A DNA stretch of 6,696 nt from contig JAGDDM010000252.1 of assembly GCA_017958015.1 (NCBI GenBank), forward strand, positions 1 to 6,696, written 5' to 3'. Position numbers and translations under genes: made by a program. The stretch's first letter is position 1, and the number at the start of each line of letters is the position of its first letter. The stretch comes from Abditibacteriota bacterium. Its GTDB lineage: Bacteria; Armatimonadota; UBA5829. The notes under the pieces were generated by a model. That model saw only the letters and a program-made list of their open reading frames with translations, searched no databases and was not told where the DNA came from. Below are positions 1-6,036 of this stretch, one piece after another.

Positions 1-765
1 AAGCAGACACTCCGCAACGCCATTGCCGCCCAGGCGGAAAACGAAGTTAAGGCCGCCAACATCAAGTCCGCCAAAGCGGCGGTCTCCCGGGCCCATTCCC
101 AGATAGCCATCGCCAAGGAAGCTCTGGACTCCACCTACGTCCGCAGCTCCATCACCGGCATCGTATCCTCCCGCGTCGCCGAGCCGGGTCAGGTCATCGG
201 CGCCGGCCAGACTCTGGGTCAGGTGGTGAACCTCAACTCCGTATATTTCAAGGGCGACGTCTCCGAAAAGGACATCGCCAAAGTCCGCAAGGGCAGACCG
301 GTTCTGGTGAACGTGGACGCTCTGGGAGAGGAAATGCTGCAGGGTTATGTTGACGAAATCTTCCCCGCCGGCTCCGAAGCCAACCGCAACTTCCCGGTGC
401 GTATCAAGATTGACAACGCCAAGGAATACGGCATCAAGCCGGGCATGTTCGCCAGAGGCAAGATTATTACCGACGTATCCCCCGACGCCATGCTGATTCC
501 CAGAGACGCCATCGCGGACCTTATGGGCAACAAGGTTGTCTTTACGGTTGAGAGAGACCCCGACGCCGAGGGCGACGGCGAGTTCCTTATCGCCAAGCGC
601 CACGACGTGAAAATCGCCCACGAGGACGGCAACTTCGTCCAGCTCACCGAGGACTTCGGTTTGCGGATAGGCGACAGAGTCGTCACCTCCGGCAGACAGA
701 ACCTGCAGAACAACACAAAGATTATCATCAGCAAGCATAAAGATGAAGAGCAAACCGAGGAATAG
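1..765 (+). CDS. RND efflux periplasmic adaptor (membrane fusion protein), HlyD/AcrA type, C-terminal part
   Basis: The reading frame is open from the first base, so the N-terminus lies outside the window; 254 codons and a TAG stop are present. The adaptor bridges an inner-membrane RND pump to an outer-membrane channel across the periplasm. Numbering from the window edge, residues 1-42 are Ala/Lys/Glu-rich and fit the second helix of the alpha-helical hairpin. Residues 43-76 are the second lipoyl half (Y46-V-R-S-S-I-T-G53, then E61-P-G-Q-V-I-G-A-G-Q-T-L72), typical of HlyD-family proteins. Residues 77-160 fit the beta-barrel domain (VYFKGDVSE). Residues from about 165 (LIPRDAI) to the end fit the membrane-proximal domain. 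The tail is charged (KDEEQTEE). The permease gene starts 9 nt after the stop, so the two form one operon. The family call is secure; the substrate cannot be read from the sequence. Confidence 0.93.
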   Translation, partial: KQTLRNAIAAQAENEVKAANIKSAKAAVSRAHSQIAIAKEALDSTYVRSSITGIVSSRVAEPGQVIGAGQTLGQVVNLNSVYFKGDVSEKDIAKVRKGRPVLVNVDALGEEMLQGYVDEIFPAGSEANRNFPVRIKIDNAKEYGIKPGMFARGKIITDVSPDAMLIPRDAIADLMGNKVVFTVERDPDAEGDGEFLIAKRHDVKIAHEDGNFVQLTEDFGLRIGDRVVTSGRQNLQNNTKIIISKHKDEEQTEE

Positions 766-768
766 GAA
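764..768 (+). promoter_or_regulatory. Ribosome binding site of the RND permease
   Basis: AGGAA overlaps the TAG stop of the adaptor gene and lies 6-7 nt before the ATG at 775. This supports that start and suggests that permease translation is coupled to termination of the adaptor. Confidence 0.7.
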
Positions 769-774
769 CGCGTT

Positions 775-3700
775 ATGGGTTTAACAACACTTGCCATTAG
801 GCGGCCGGTAGTTATCATCATGTTCGTTATCGCGCTGATCGTTCTCGGTCTGCGGGGCGAACAGGAGATGCCGGTTGAGCTTATGCCTAAGATGGACCTG
901 CCTTACGTAACGGTTATGACCATCTACGAGGGCGCGGGTCCCAACGAGATTGAGACCCTCGTCAGCAAGCCCATCGAAAAGGCCGTCAGCTCCGTCAACA
1001 ACATCAAAAACGTAACCTCCACATCCCGCGAGGGTATGTCCATAGTTTCCATCGAGTTCATATTCGGAACCGACACCGCCGTGGCCGCCGCGGACGTAAG
1101 AGACAAGGTCTCATCCGCCCGCCGACAGCTCCCCGACGACATCGAGGAACCCACAATCACCAAAGCGGATATCTCGTCCTCGCCGGTTATGATTCTGGGT
1201 CTCAACGGCGACATGCCCCTTAAGGAAATGAAGGATTACGCCGACGAAACTCTGGCCGACCACTTCTCCAAACTGAAGGGTGTGGCCGCGGTCAACGTAT
1301 TCGGCGGCGAGGAGAGAGAAATTAACGTCTTCGTCCACAAAGACAGACTTCAGGCCTACAATCTCTCCATCACCGACGTGGTAAACGCCATCGCCATGTC
1401 CAACATGAACGTGCCCGCGGGTACCATCAAAGAGACCAAAAACGAATACTCCGTCAGAACCGTAGGCGAGTTCGAAAGCGTTGACCAGCTTCGGGACCTG
1501 CGCTTCAAAAACGACGGCAACCTGATTCGTCTGGCGGACATCGCCGATATCGAGGATACGGTGGCGGAGGACGACACCGTCGCCAAGATGAACGGCAACC
1601 CCACGGTTATTTTCGCCATTCAGAAACAGTCCGACGCCAACGTGGTTGAGGTCGCCCGGGAAGTTCGGGAAGAAATCGAAGAACTCCGGGCCAACGTCCT
1701 GCCGGACGGTCTGGACATCGTAATCGCCAGAGACACATCCACCTACGCGGAAAACGCTCTCGAAGACGTGGAGCACTCCCTCTTTGAGGGTATTATCCTC
1801 GTTGTTATCATCGTTTTCGTGTTCCTCCATTCCGCCAGAGCGACATTCATCGTGGCCATCGCAATCCCGACGTCCCTCTTCGCCACATTCCTGCCCATCA
1901 GTTCACTGGGTTACACCCTGAACCAGATGACGCTTCTGGGTCTGTCGCTCGTTGTAGGCATCTTGGTGGACGACTCCATCGTCGTCCTTGAGAACATCGA
2001 GCGGCATTTGCGGATGCGCAAGGACCCGGTACAGGCCTCCATCGACGGCCGAAGCGAAATCGGCTTGGCGGCTATCACCATCACCATGGTGGATATGGTT
2101 GTATTCCTCCCCATCGCCTTCATGGGCGGCATCGTGGGCCAGGTTTTCCGCCAGTTCGGTGTAACCGTTGCCGTGGCCACCGGTTTCTCCCTGTTTATGT
2201 CCTTCACCCTGACGCCTATGCTGGCATCCCGGTGGATGCAGAGCGAGGATGAAAAGGAACGGGAAGAAGCGGCCCTCGAAGAGCGGTTCCGCACCGGCAA
2301 AGCCACCCTGGGCGACAAAATCAACCGTGCCACATCGAAACTTTTCTCCGGCGTTGACACGTTCCTCGCGAACCTTGACGCGGGCTACAGCAAACTCCTT
2401 GAGTGGGCTATCGACAACCGCTACCTCACCATCGTCATCGGTTTCGTCAGTCTCTTCGCCGTATTCTCCATGATGATGCCCCTTAAGGGCATCGCCAGAA
2501 TCGTAATCGTTCTCCTGACCATAGGCCTCTGCGCCATCTCCCTCTTCGTGAACAAGAAGAGCAAGGGCGCGGCAATCGTTACCGCCGCCATCGTAACGGT
2601 CATCGGACTGTTCATATACTTCCCCTTCGGCTTCAACTTCACCCCGAAAACCGACGAAGGTCAGTTCAATGTGTCCCTGACCGCTCCTCCCGGAACCTCC
2701 CTTGAGGAAATGACCCGCATCGTGAGCAGAGTTTCCGCCGTTGTGGCCGAGATTCCGGAAGTGAAAAACGGCGGCTTCTACATCGAGATGGCCGGCAACG
2801 CCGGCGGCGGCAGAGGCAGTTCCAGCGGCTCCAACTACGGCTCCGTAATGGCCACCGCCGTGCCCAAGTCCGAAAGAAGTCGCTCCATCGAGGATATCAT
2901 CGAGGAAGTCCGGGAAAAGACAGTGGACACTCCGGGCCTTGAGCTCATCACCGCGGTTGCCACCTCATCCATGGGCGGCGGCGGCATGGGCAGCTGGGAT
3001 ATCCAGCTGGAAGTCCAGGGCAACAACTACAACACCGTCTACGCCGAAGCCCAGCGAATCCTGCGCATCGCCCAGAACAACCCGGACGTTGCGGGCGCGG
3101 ATATTTCCTACAAGCCCATTCAGCCGGAGCGGCGGATCGTTCTCGACAGAATCAAGATTGCCGAGTACGGCCTCACTCTCCAGCAGGTGGCATACGCGTT
3201 GCGCTACGCCATCGAGGGCAACTACAACAGCAAGTACCGCGAAAACGGTGTCGAGTACGACATCAGAGTCCACTTCCCCAAGGAGGAGCGGGCGGACGTC
3301 ACCATGCTTCAGGATATGATTGTGGGCAAGTGCAAAGGCGCCCCGGTCTATCTCCGGGACGTGGCGGATATTATCTCCGACAACGCTCCCACGGAAATCA
3401 CACGTAAAAACAGACAGAGAGTTATCTACGTCTACGCCAACCTGGCAAAGGGCGCCAACCTGGGTAACGTCCAGAACGACCTGCTGGCCGAGGGACGGAA
3501 GGGTATGCCTTCCAACGTCACACTGGCCGCCGGCGGTATGGGCGACGTCATGAACGAAAGTTTCGGATTCCTCATCTCCGCTTTGGCACTGGCCATTGCC
3601 CTGGTCTACATGCTCATGGGCGCCTTGTTCGAGTCCTTCCTGACTCCGTTCATCATTCTCTTCTCCCTGCCTATGGCCATGATCGGCGCGCTGCTGGCGC

Positions 3701-4083
3701 TCCTTACCACCGGCAACACCCTTTCAATCATGTCCATGATAGGTATCATCATGCTTATGGGTCTCGTTACCAAAAACGCGATTCTCCTTGTTGACTACAC
3801 CAACACCCTCCGGGACAGAGGCATGGAACGGAGAGACGCCATTTTGGAGGCGGGCCCGACACGACTGCGGCCTATCCTTATGACCACCCTGGCCATGGTT
3901 TTCGGTATGCTCCCCACCGCGCTGGCTCTCAGCGAAGGCTCCGAGCTTCGAGCGCCAATGTCTATCGCGGTTATCGGCGGCCTTATCGTCTCCACACTGC
4001 TGACGCTGGTCGTCATCCCCGTTGTCTACACCCTGGTGGACGACTTCTGGATGAAAGTAACCGCCGGCAGGCGTAAAAAGTAA
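775..4083 (+). CDS. Efflux RND transporter permease (AcrB/HAE-like), with an extra TM hairpin
   Basis: This is a proton-driven inner-membrane pump of 1102 residues; AcrB has 1049. TM1 covers about residues 10-28, and the first porter half about 29-330 (MPVELMPKMDLPYVTV, then the YEGAGPNEIETLVSKPIE segment). TM2-TM6 lie near 336-352, 356-375, 385-404, 431-451 and 464-484. D399-D400 in TM4 (LVDDSIVVLENIER) match AcrB D407/D408, and K1000 in TM10 (GLVTKNAILLVDY) matches AcrB K940, so the proton relay is intact. The second porter half starts near TPKTDEGQF (623-631) and has a Gly/Ser-rich switch-loop region at 674-689. TM8-TM12 lie near 930-952, 955-977, 983-1009, 1034-1052 and 1065-1087. Unusually, residues about 569-617 add two hydrophobic segments after TM7. 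The ATG start is supported by AGGAA 6-7 nt upstream. The gene follows its adaptor by 9 nt and ends at a terminator. The substrate is unknown. Confidence 0.95.
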   Translation: MGLTTLAIRRPVVIIMFVIALIVLGLRGEQEMPVELMPKMDLPYVTVMTIYEGAGPNEIETLVSKPIEKAVSSVNNIKNVTSTSREGMSIVSIEFIFGTDTAVAAADVRDKVSSARRQLPDDIEEPTITKADISSSPVMILGLNGDMPLKEMKDYADETLADHFSKLKGVAAVNVFGGEEREINVFVHKDRLQAYNLSITDVVNAIAMSNMNVPAGTIKETKNEYSVRTVGEFESVDQLRDLRFKNDGNLIRLADIADIEDTVAEDDTVAKMNGNPTVIFAIQKQSDANVVEVAREVREEIEELRANVLPDGLDIVIARDTSTYAENALEDVEHSLFEGIILVVIIVFVFLHSARATFIVAIAIPTSLFATFLPISSLGYTLNQMTLLGLSLVVGILVDDSIVVLENIERHLRMRKDPVQASIDGRSEIGLAAITITMVDMVVFLPIAFMGGIVGQVFRQFGVTVAVATGFSLFMSFTLTPMLASRWMQSEDEKEREEAALEERFRTGKATLGDKINRATSKLFSGVDTFLANLDAGYSKLLEWAIDNRYLTIVIGFVSLFAVFSMMMPLKGIARIVIVLLTIGLCAISLFVNKKSKGAAIVTAAIVTVIGLFIYFPFGFNFTPKTDEGQFNVSLTAPPGTSLEEMTRIVSRVSAVVAEIPEVKNGGFYIEMAGNAGGGRGSSSGSNYGSVMATAVPKSERSRSIEDIIEEVREKTVDTPGLELITAVATSSMGGGGMGSWDIQLEVQGNNYNTVYAEAQRILRIAQNNPDVAGADISYKPIQPERRIVLDRIKIAEYGLTLQQVAYALRYAIEGNYNSKYRENGVEYDIRVHFPKEERADVTMLQDMIVGKCKGAPVYLRDVADIISDNAPTEITRKNRQRVIYVYANLAKGANLGNVQNDLLAEGRKGMPSNVTLAAGGMGDVMNESFGFLISALALAIALVYMLMGALFESFLTPFIILFSLPMAMIGALLALLTTGNTLSIMSMIGIIMLMGLVTKNAILLVDYTNTLRDRGMERRDAILEAGPTRLRPILMTTLAMVFGMLPTALALSEGSELRAPMSIAVIGGLIVSTLLTLVVIPVVYTLVDDFWMKVTAGRRKK

Positions 4084-4087
4084 CGCG

Positions 4088-4117
4088 AAAGTCCCGCTCT
4101 CTTGAGCGGGACTTTTT
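4088..4117 (+). terminator. Intrinsic terminator of the adaptor-permease operon
   Basis: A perfect 12-bp stem (4088-4099 pairs with 4104-4115) encloses a TCTT loop. Its core is the GC-rich GTCCCGCTC arm, and it runs into a T tract ending at 4117. It begins 4 nt after the permease stop codon, as expected for a rho-independent terminator. It separates the efflux operon from the next unit, whose -35 box starts 8 nt downstream. Confidence 0.93.
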
Positions 4118-4125
4118 GATTTATA

Positions 4126-4155
4126 TTGACAACCACACACAACTTGCGATATTAT
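4126..4155 (+). promoter_or_regulatory. Sigma-70-like promoter of the flavoprotein unit
   Basis: A perfect -35 hexamer TTGACA (4126-4131) is followed after 18 nt by TATTAT (4150-4155), a 5/6 match to the -10 consensus. Counting the last -10 base as -7 places +1 at 4162, a G that is also the first base of the proposed GTG start codon. The AT-rich surroundings contrast with the GC-rich genes on both sides. The prediction comes from consensus only. The upstream terminator strengthens it, since the downstream genes need their own promoter. Confidence 0.75.
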
Positions 4156-4161
4156 ATACTT

Positions 4162-5406
4162 GTGAGTAAAACAGTTGTCATCGGCGGCGGACCCGCGGGA
4201 CTCATGTCCGCGATTTCCGCCGCGTCCCGGGGCGCCCACGTTACGATTCTCGAAAAAGGCAGCCGCCCGGGGAGAAAACTCGATATAACCGGCAAGGGAC
4301 GGTGCAACGTCACCAACACCGCCGACCGGGAGGCCTTCATTCGGGCCTTCGAGCCCAAGGGCCGCTTCCTCTACGGCGCCTTTTCCCGCTTCTTCTCCGA
4401 GGACATCATCGCCCTCTTGGAAAGCGAGGGCGTGGAAACAAAGGTTGAGCGGGGCGGCAGAGTGTTCCCCGTAAGCGACAGGGCAAGCGACGTCACCGAC
4501 GCCCTGATTCGCCACGCCCAAAGCCTGGGCGTGAGGATTAAAACCAACGCCTCCGCCAAGTCTCTCGTTATCGAAGACAGCGCGGTGAAGGGTGTGAACC
4601 TCTACGGCGGCAGATTCGACTGCGCCGCCGTTGTGCTGGCCACCGGCGGCGTGTCCTACCCAAAAACCGGCTCCACCGGGGACGGCTACGAAATGGCAAA
4701 ACAGGCGGGGCACGAGATCGTACCTCCCACCGCCGCCCTATCCGCCCTTTTCGTAAAAAATCCCATACCGGAAATAGCGGGACTGTCCCTTAAAAACGCG
4801 GAAGTATCCCTCATTGTCGAGGGAGCGAAGAAACCGGCGCGGAAAGAGTTCGGAGAAATGCTATTCACCCACAAGGGACTGTCGGGACCCGTAATCCTTA
4901 CCCTCAGCCGCTCCGTGGGCCGTCTGGGTGGCAAACCCGCGGCGGTGTCAATCGACCTGAAACCGGCTCTCACACCGGAACAGCTTGACGCCCGCCTCCT
5001 GCGGGAGTTCGCAAAGCCCCGAAAGATGAAATCCGTGTTCGCGGCTCTTTTGCCCAAGTCGCTGGCAAACATGTTCGGCGCTCTCTGCGATGTGAGTCCG
5101 GAGAAGTCAACGGCGCAGGTCACAACGGCGGAGCGGAAGCGGATAATCGAAAAACTGAAATCCCTTACATTCGACATAAAGTCCCTTGCTCCCGTGGAGG
5201 AAGCCATCGTCACATCCGGCGGCGTGGCTCTCACGGAGATAGACCCGAAAACAATGGGCTCCAAACTCGTGCGGGGTCTCTACTTTGCCGGAGAAATCAT
5301 TGATATCGACGCCGAAACCGGCGGATATAATCTTCAGGCGGCCTTCAGCACCGGCTACGCGGCCGGCAGAGCCGCCGCCGACTACCTGTCTACGGAGGAC
5401 ATATGA
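4162..5406 (+). CDS. HI0933/BaiN-family NAD(P)/FAD-dependent oxidoreductase, probably translated from a leaderless mRNA
   Basis: This is a 414-residue flavoprotein of the HI0933-like family (aminoacetone oxidase-like, BaiN-related). Numbered from the GTG start, an N-terminal Rossmann FAD motif G8-G-G-P-A-G13 is followed by E31 (expected to bind the ribose). Next comes the family signature PGRKLDITGKGRCNVTN (36-52). A second conserved block TGGVSYPKTGSTGDG spans 161-175. The C-terminal FAD block has TSGGVALTEIDPKTMGSK and GEIIDIDAETGGYNLQ (377-392). The length is normal for the family and nothing is missing. GTG 4162 is preferred because it gives the usual short lead (MSKTVVIGGG) and sits at the predicted +1. 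An upstream in-frame TTG (4126) is the -35 box, and the next ATG (4204) would delete the FAD motif. No Shine-Dalgarno sequence precedes the GTG. The physiological substrate of most family members is unknown, so no symbol is given. The stop overlaps the next start (ATGA). Confidence 0.92.
   Translation: MSKTVVIGGGPAGLMSAISAASRGAHVTILEKGSRPGRKLDITGKGRCNVTNTADREAFIRAFEPKGRFLYGAFSRFFSEDIIALLESEGVETKVERGGRVFPVSDRASDVTDALIRHAQSLGVRIKTNASAKSLVIEDSAVKGVNLYGGRFDCAAVVLATGGVSYPKTGSTGDGYEMAKQAGHEIVPPTAALSALFVKNPIPEIAGLSLKNAEVSLIVEGAKKPARKEFGEMLFTHKGLSGPVILTLSRSVGRLGGKPAAVSIDLKPALTPEQLDARLLREFAKPRKMKSVFAALLPKSLANMFGALCDVSPEKSTAQVTTAERKRIIEKLKSLTFDIKSLAPVEEAIVTSGGVALTEIDPKTMGSKLVRGLYFAGEIIDIDAETGGYNLQAAFSTGYAAGRAAADYLSTEDI
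5394..5398 (+). promoter_or_regulatory. Ribosome binding site of the small secreted protein gene
   Basis: GGAGG lies inside the last codons of the flavoprotein gene, 4 nt before the ATG at 5403. It fixes that start and, with the 4-nt gene overlap, indicates translational coupling. Confidence 0.75.
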
Positions 5407-5888
5407 AAAAAGCTCTTACACTCATCCTCATCTGCGCCATGGCCTTCAGCGCCGTGAGCCTCAGCGCCGCCGCCAAGAAGACGACGACCAAAAAGACAAC
5501 CACCGCAAAGACAACACCGACGAAAACCGCTCCCAAGGTTGAGCCGGTTGTCCTCGCTCCCGACGAGACTCCCGCCATCGTGTGGATGGGCGGCTACATT
5601 CTCTTCAGAATGAGATGTTCCGCCGGCGGCCTCACTCCCCAGCAGAGAGCCGACGTCATTCAGGAGCGCGTGAACGCCCTCATCGGTTGGGACGGCTTCG
5701 ACACCCGCACCGTTGTCACCAAGTCCCTCCCCGGCGGCAGCGCGGCCGTCTACGCCAACAACAAGATTCTCGTTGAGATTGACAAGAGAACCGCCGCCCT
5801 TAACGGCGAGACTCCCCTCCAGCTGGCCAACTCCTGGGCGAAGAACGTTAAGACGATCTATCCCAAGGCCTGCCCCAGAATAGACTGA
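5403..5888 (+). CDS. Small secreted protein with Lys/Thr-rich linker and MscS-periplasmic-like domain
   Basis: This 161-residue protein is not one I can name. Residues 1-24 form a clear Sec signal peptide: MKK, a hydrophobic core, then SLSAAA with likely cleavage at about 22-25. C11 lies inside the hydrophobic core, so this is not a lipoprotein. Residues 25-45 are a low-complexity, basic Lys/Thr/Pro linker. Residues 58-154 form a compact domain: a strand GYILFRM, a helix with TPQQRADVIQERVNALIG, a strand pair around VVTKSLPGGSAAVYANNKILVEID, and a helix TPLQLANSWAKNVKTIY. By eye this follows the pattern of the periplasmic N-terminal domain of some MscS-type channels (an F-x-I/V strand, then an RA..I..R helix, then an ELA-like helix), but no channel follows. 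C72 and C157 could form a disulfide. The gene overlaps the flavoprotein by 4 nt and so is co-transcribed with it. Function is unknown; a periplasmic location is inferred. Confidence 0.85.
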   Translation: MKKALTLILICAMAFSAVSLSAAAKKTTTKKTTTAKTTPTKTAPKVEPVVLAPDETPAIVWMGGYILFRMRCSAGGLTPQQRADVIQERVNALIGWDGFDTRTVVTKSLPGGSAAVYANNKILVEIDKRTAALNGETPLQLANSWAKNVKTIYPKACPRID

Positions 5889-5902
5889 AATTGATTATAT
5901 AA

Positions 5903-5937
5903 GGGATCAGGGGTCAGGTGTCAGGGGCCAGGGAATG
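5903..5937 (+). repeat. G-rich heptad array (GGGGTCA-like, 5 units)
   Basis: Consecutive 7-nt units read GGGATCA, GGGGTCA, GGTGTCA, GGGGCCA, and then a divergent GGGAATG. The first four differ from a GGGGTCA consensus by at most one base. The array starts 15 nt after the stop of the small secreted protein gene. It forms the left arm of the bipartite element described at 5903-6022. Confidence 0.85.
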
Positions 5938-5938
5938 T

Positions 5939-5953
5939 GTCGGCGAAGCCGAC
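5939..5953 (+). other. Small hairpin at the centre of the heptad element
   Basis: GTCGGC-GAA-GCCGAC is a perfect 6-bp stem with a 3-nt loop. It is not followed by a T tract, so it is not an intrinsic terminator. Its position between the two heptad arrays suggests that it is the apex structure of the larger fold. Confidence 0.55.
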
Positions 5954-5987
5954 TGATTCTACCAACCCGCATTGCAATGTAGGTACT

Positions 5988-6022
5988 ATTCCCTATTCCC
6001 TTTTCCCTTTTCCCTGTTCCCG
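5988..6022 (+). repeat. C/T-rich heptad array (TTCCCT-like, 5 units)
   Basis: Five consecutive 7-nt units read ATTCCCT, ATTCCCT, TTTCCCT, TTTCCCT and GTTCCCG, so a CCC recurs every 7 nt (5991, 5998, 6005, 6012, 6019). On the minus strand this gives five GGG tracts separated by 4-nt loops. The array ends 14 nt before the next start codon and occupies the space where upstream leader signals of that gene would lie. Confidence 0.9.
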
Positions 6023-6036
6023 TTATTCTTTTGCGC

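Larger units (their letters stand above)
5903..6022. repeat. Bipartite heptad-repeat element with arms that pair in register
   Basis: The G-rich array (5903-5937) and the C/T-rich array (5988-6022) are imperfect inverted repeats that keep the same 7-nt phase. The inner pair AGGGAAT (5930-5936) matches ATTCCCT (5988-5994) perfectly. Going outward at constant register, AGGG 5923-5926 pairs with CCCT 5998-6001, AGG 5916-5918 with CCT 6006-6008, AGGG 5909-5912 with CCCT 6012-6015, and GGGA 5903-5906 with TCCC 6018-6021. Short helices therefore alternate with small internal loops. The roughly 50-nt centre holds a 6-bp hairpin and a 10-bp palindrome CATTGCAATG (5970-5979). It has no coding capacity. 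It resembles short tandemly repeated heptanucleotides (STRR) known from cyanobacteria, or a MITE/REP-like dispersed element; which of these it is cannot be decided from one copy. Confidence 0.75.

Noticed and set aside
1111..1830. Minus-strand open frame of about 239 codons inside the permease gene
   Set aside because: It is fully antisense to conserved RND porter sequence, has no ribosome site and shows no family pattern.
4126..4161. TTG at 4126 as start of the flavoprotein
   Set aside because: The TTG is part of a perfect -35 hexamer, there is no ribosome site before it, and the 12 extra residues precede the usual family N-terminus.
3724..4713. Long open frame on the minus strand (about 329 codons)
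   Set aside because: It lies antisense to the permease 3' end and the flavoprotein 5' end, crosses the terminator and promoter region, and its translation is Gly/His/Val-rich with no recognisable domain. It is a by-product of GC-rich codon use on the other strand.
5403..5440. Lipoprotein signal in the small secreted protein (Cys at residue 11)
   Set aside because: The Cys is in the middle of the hydrophobic core, too close to the N-terminus, and a normal signal-peptidase I site (SLSAAA) follows.
5285..5542. Short + strand frame across the flavoprotein/small secreted protein junction
   Set aside because: It overlaps the conserved FAD C-terminal block and the signal peptide of the next gene, and its product is low-complexity Pro/Arg/Asp-rich.
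5891..5903. TATATAAG stretch as a -10 box for the LptD-like gene
   Set aside because: No reasonable -35 hexamer lies 16-18 nt upstream (the region is CCCCAG-like), so a promoter cannot be supported.
5939..5953. Hairpin as the terminator of the flavoprotein unit
   Set aside because: The stem has only 6 bp and there is no T tract after it; the sequence continues TGATTC.
5903..6022. CRISPR array or tRNA/small RNA gene in the spacer
   Set aside because: The repeats are 7 nt long and directly adjacent with no unique spacers, and no cloverleaf or known RNA pattern could be drawn.
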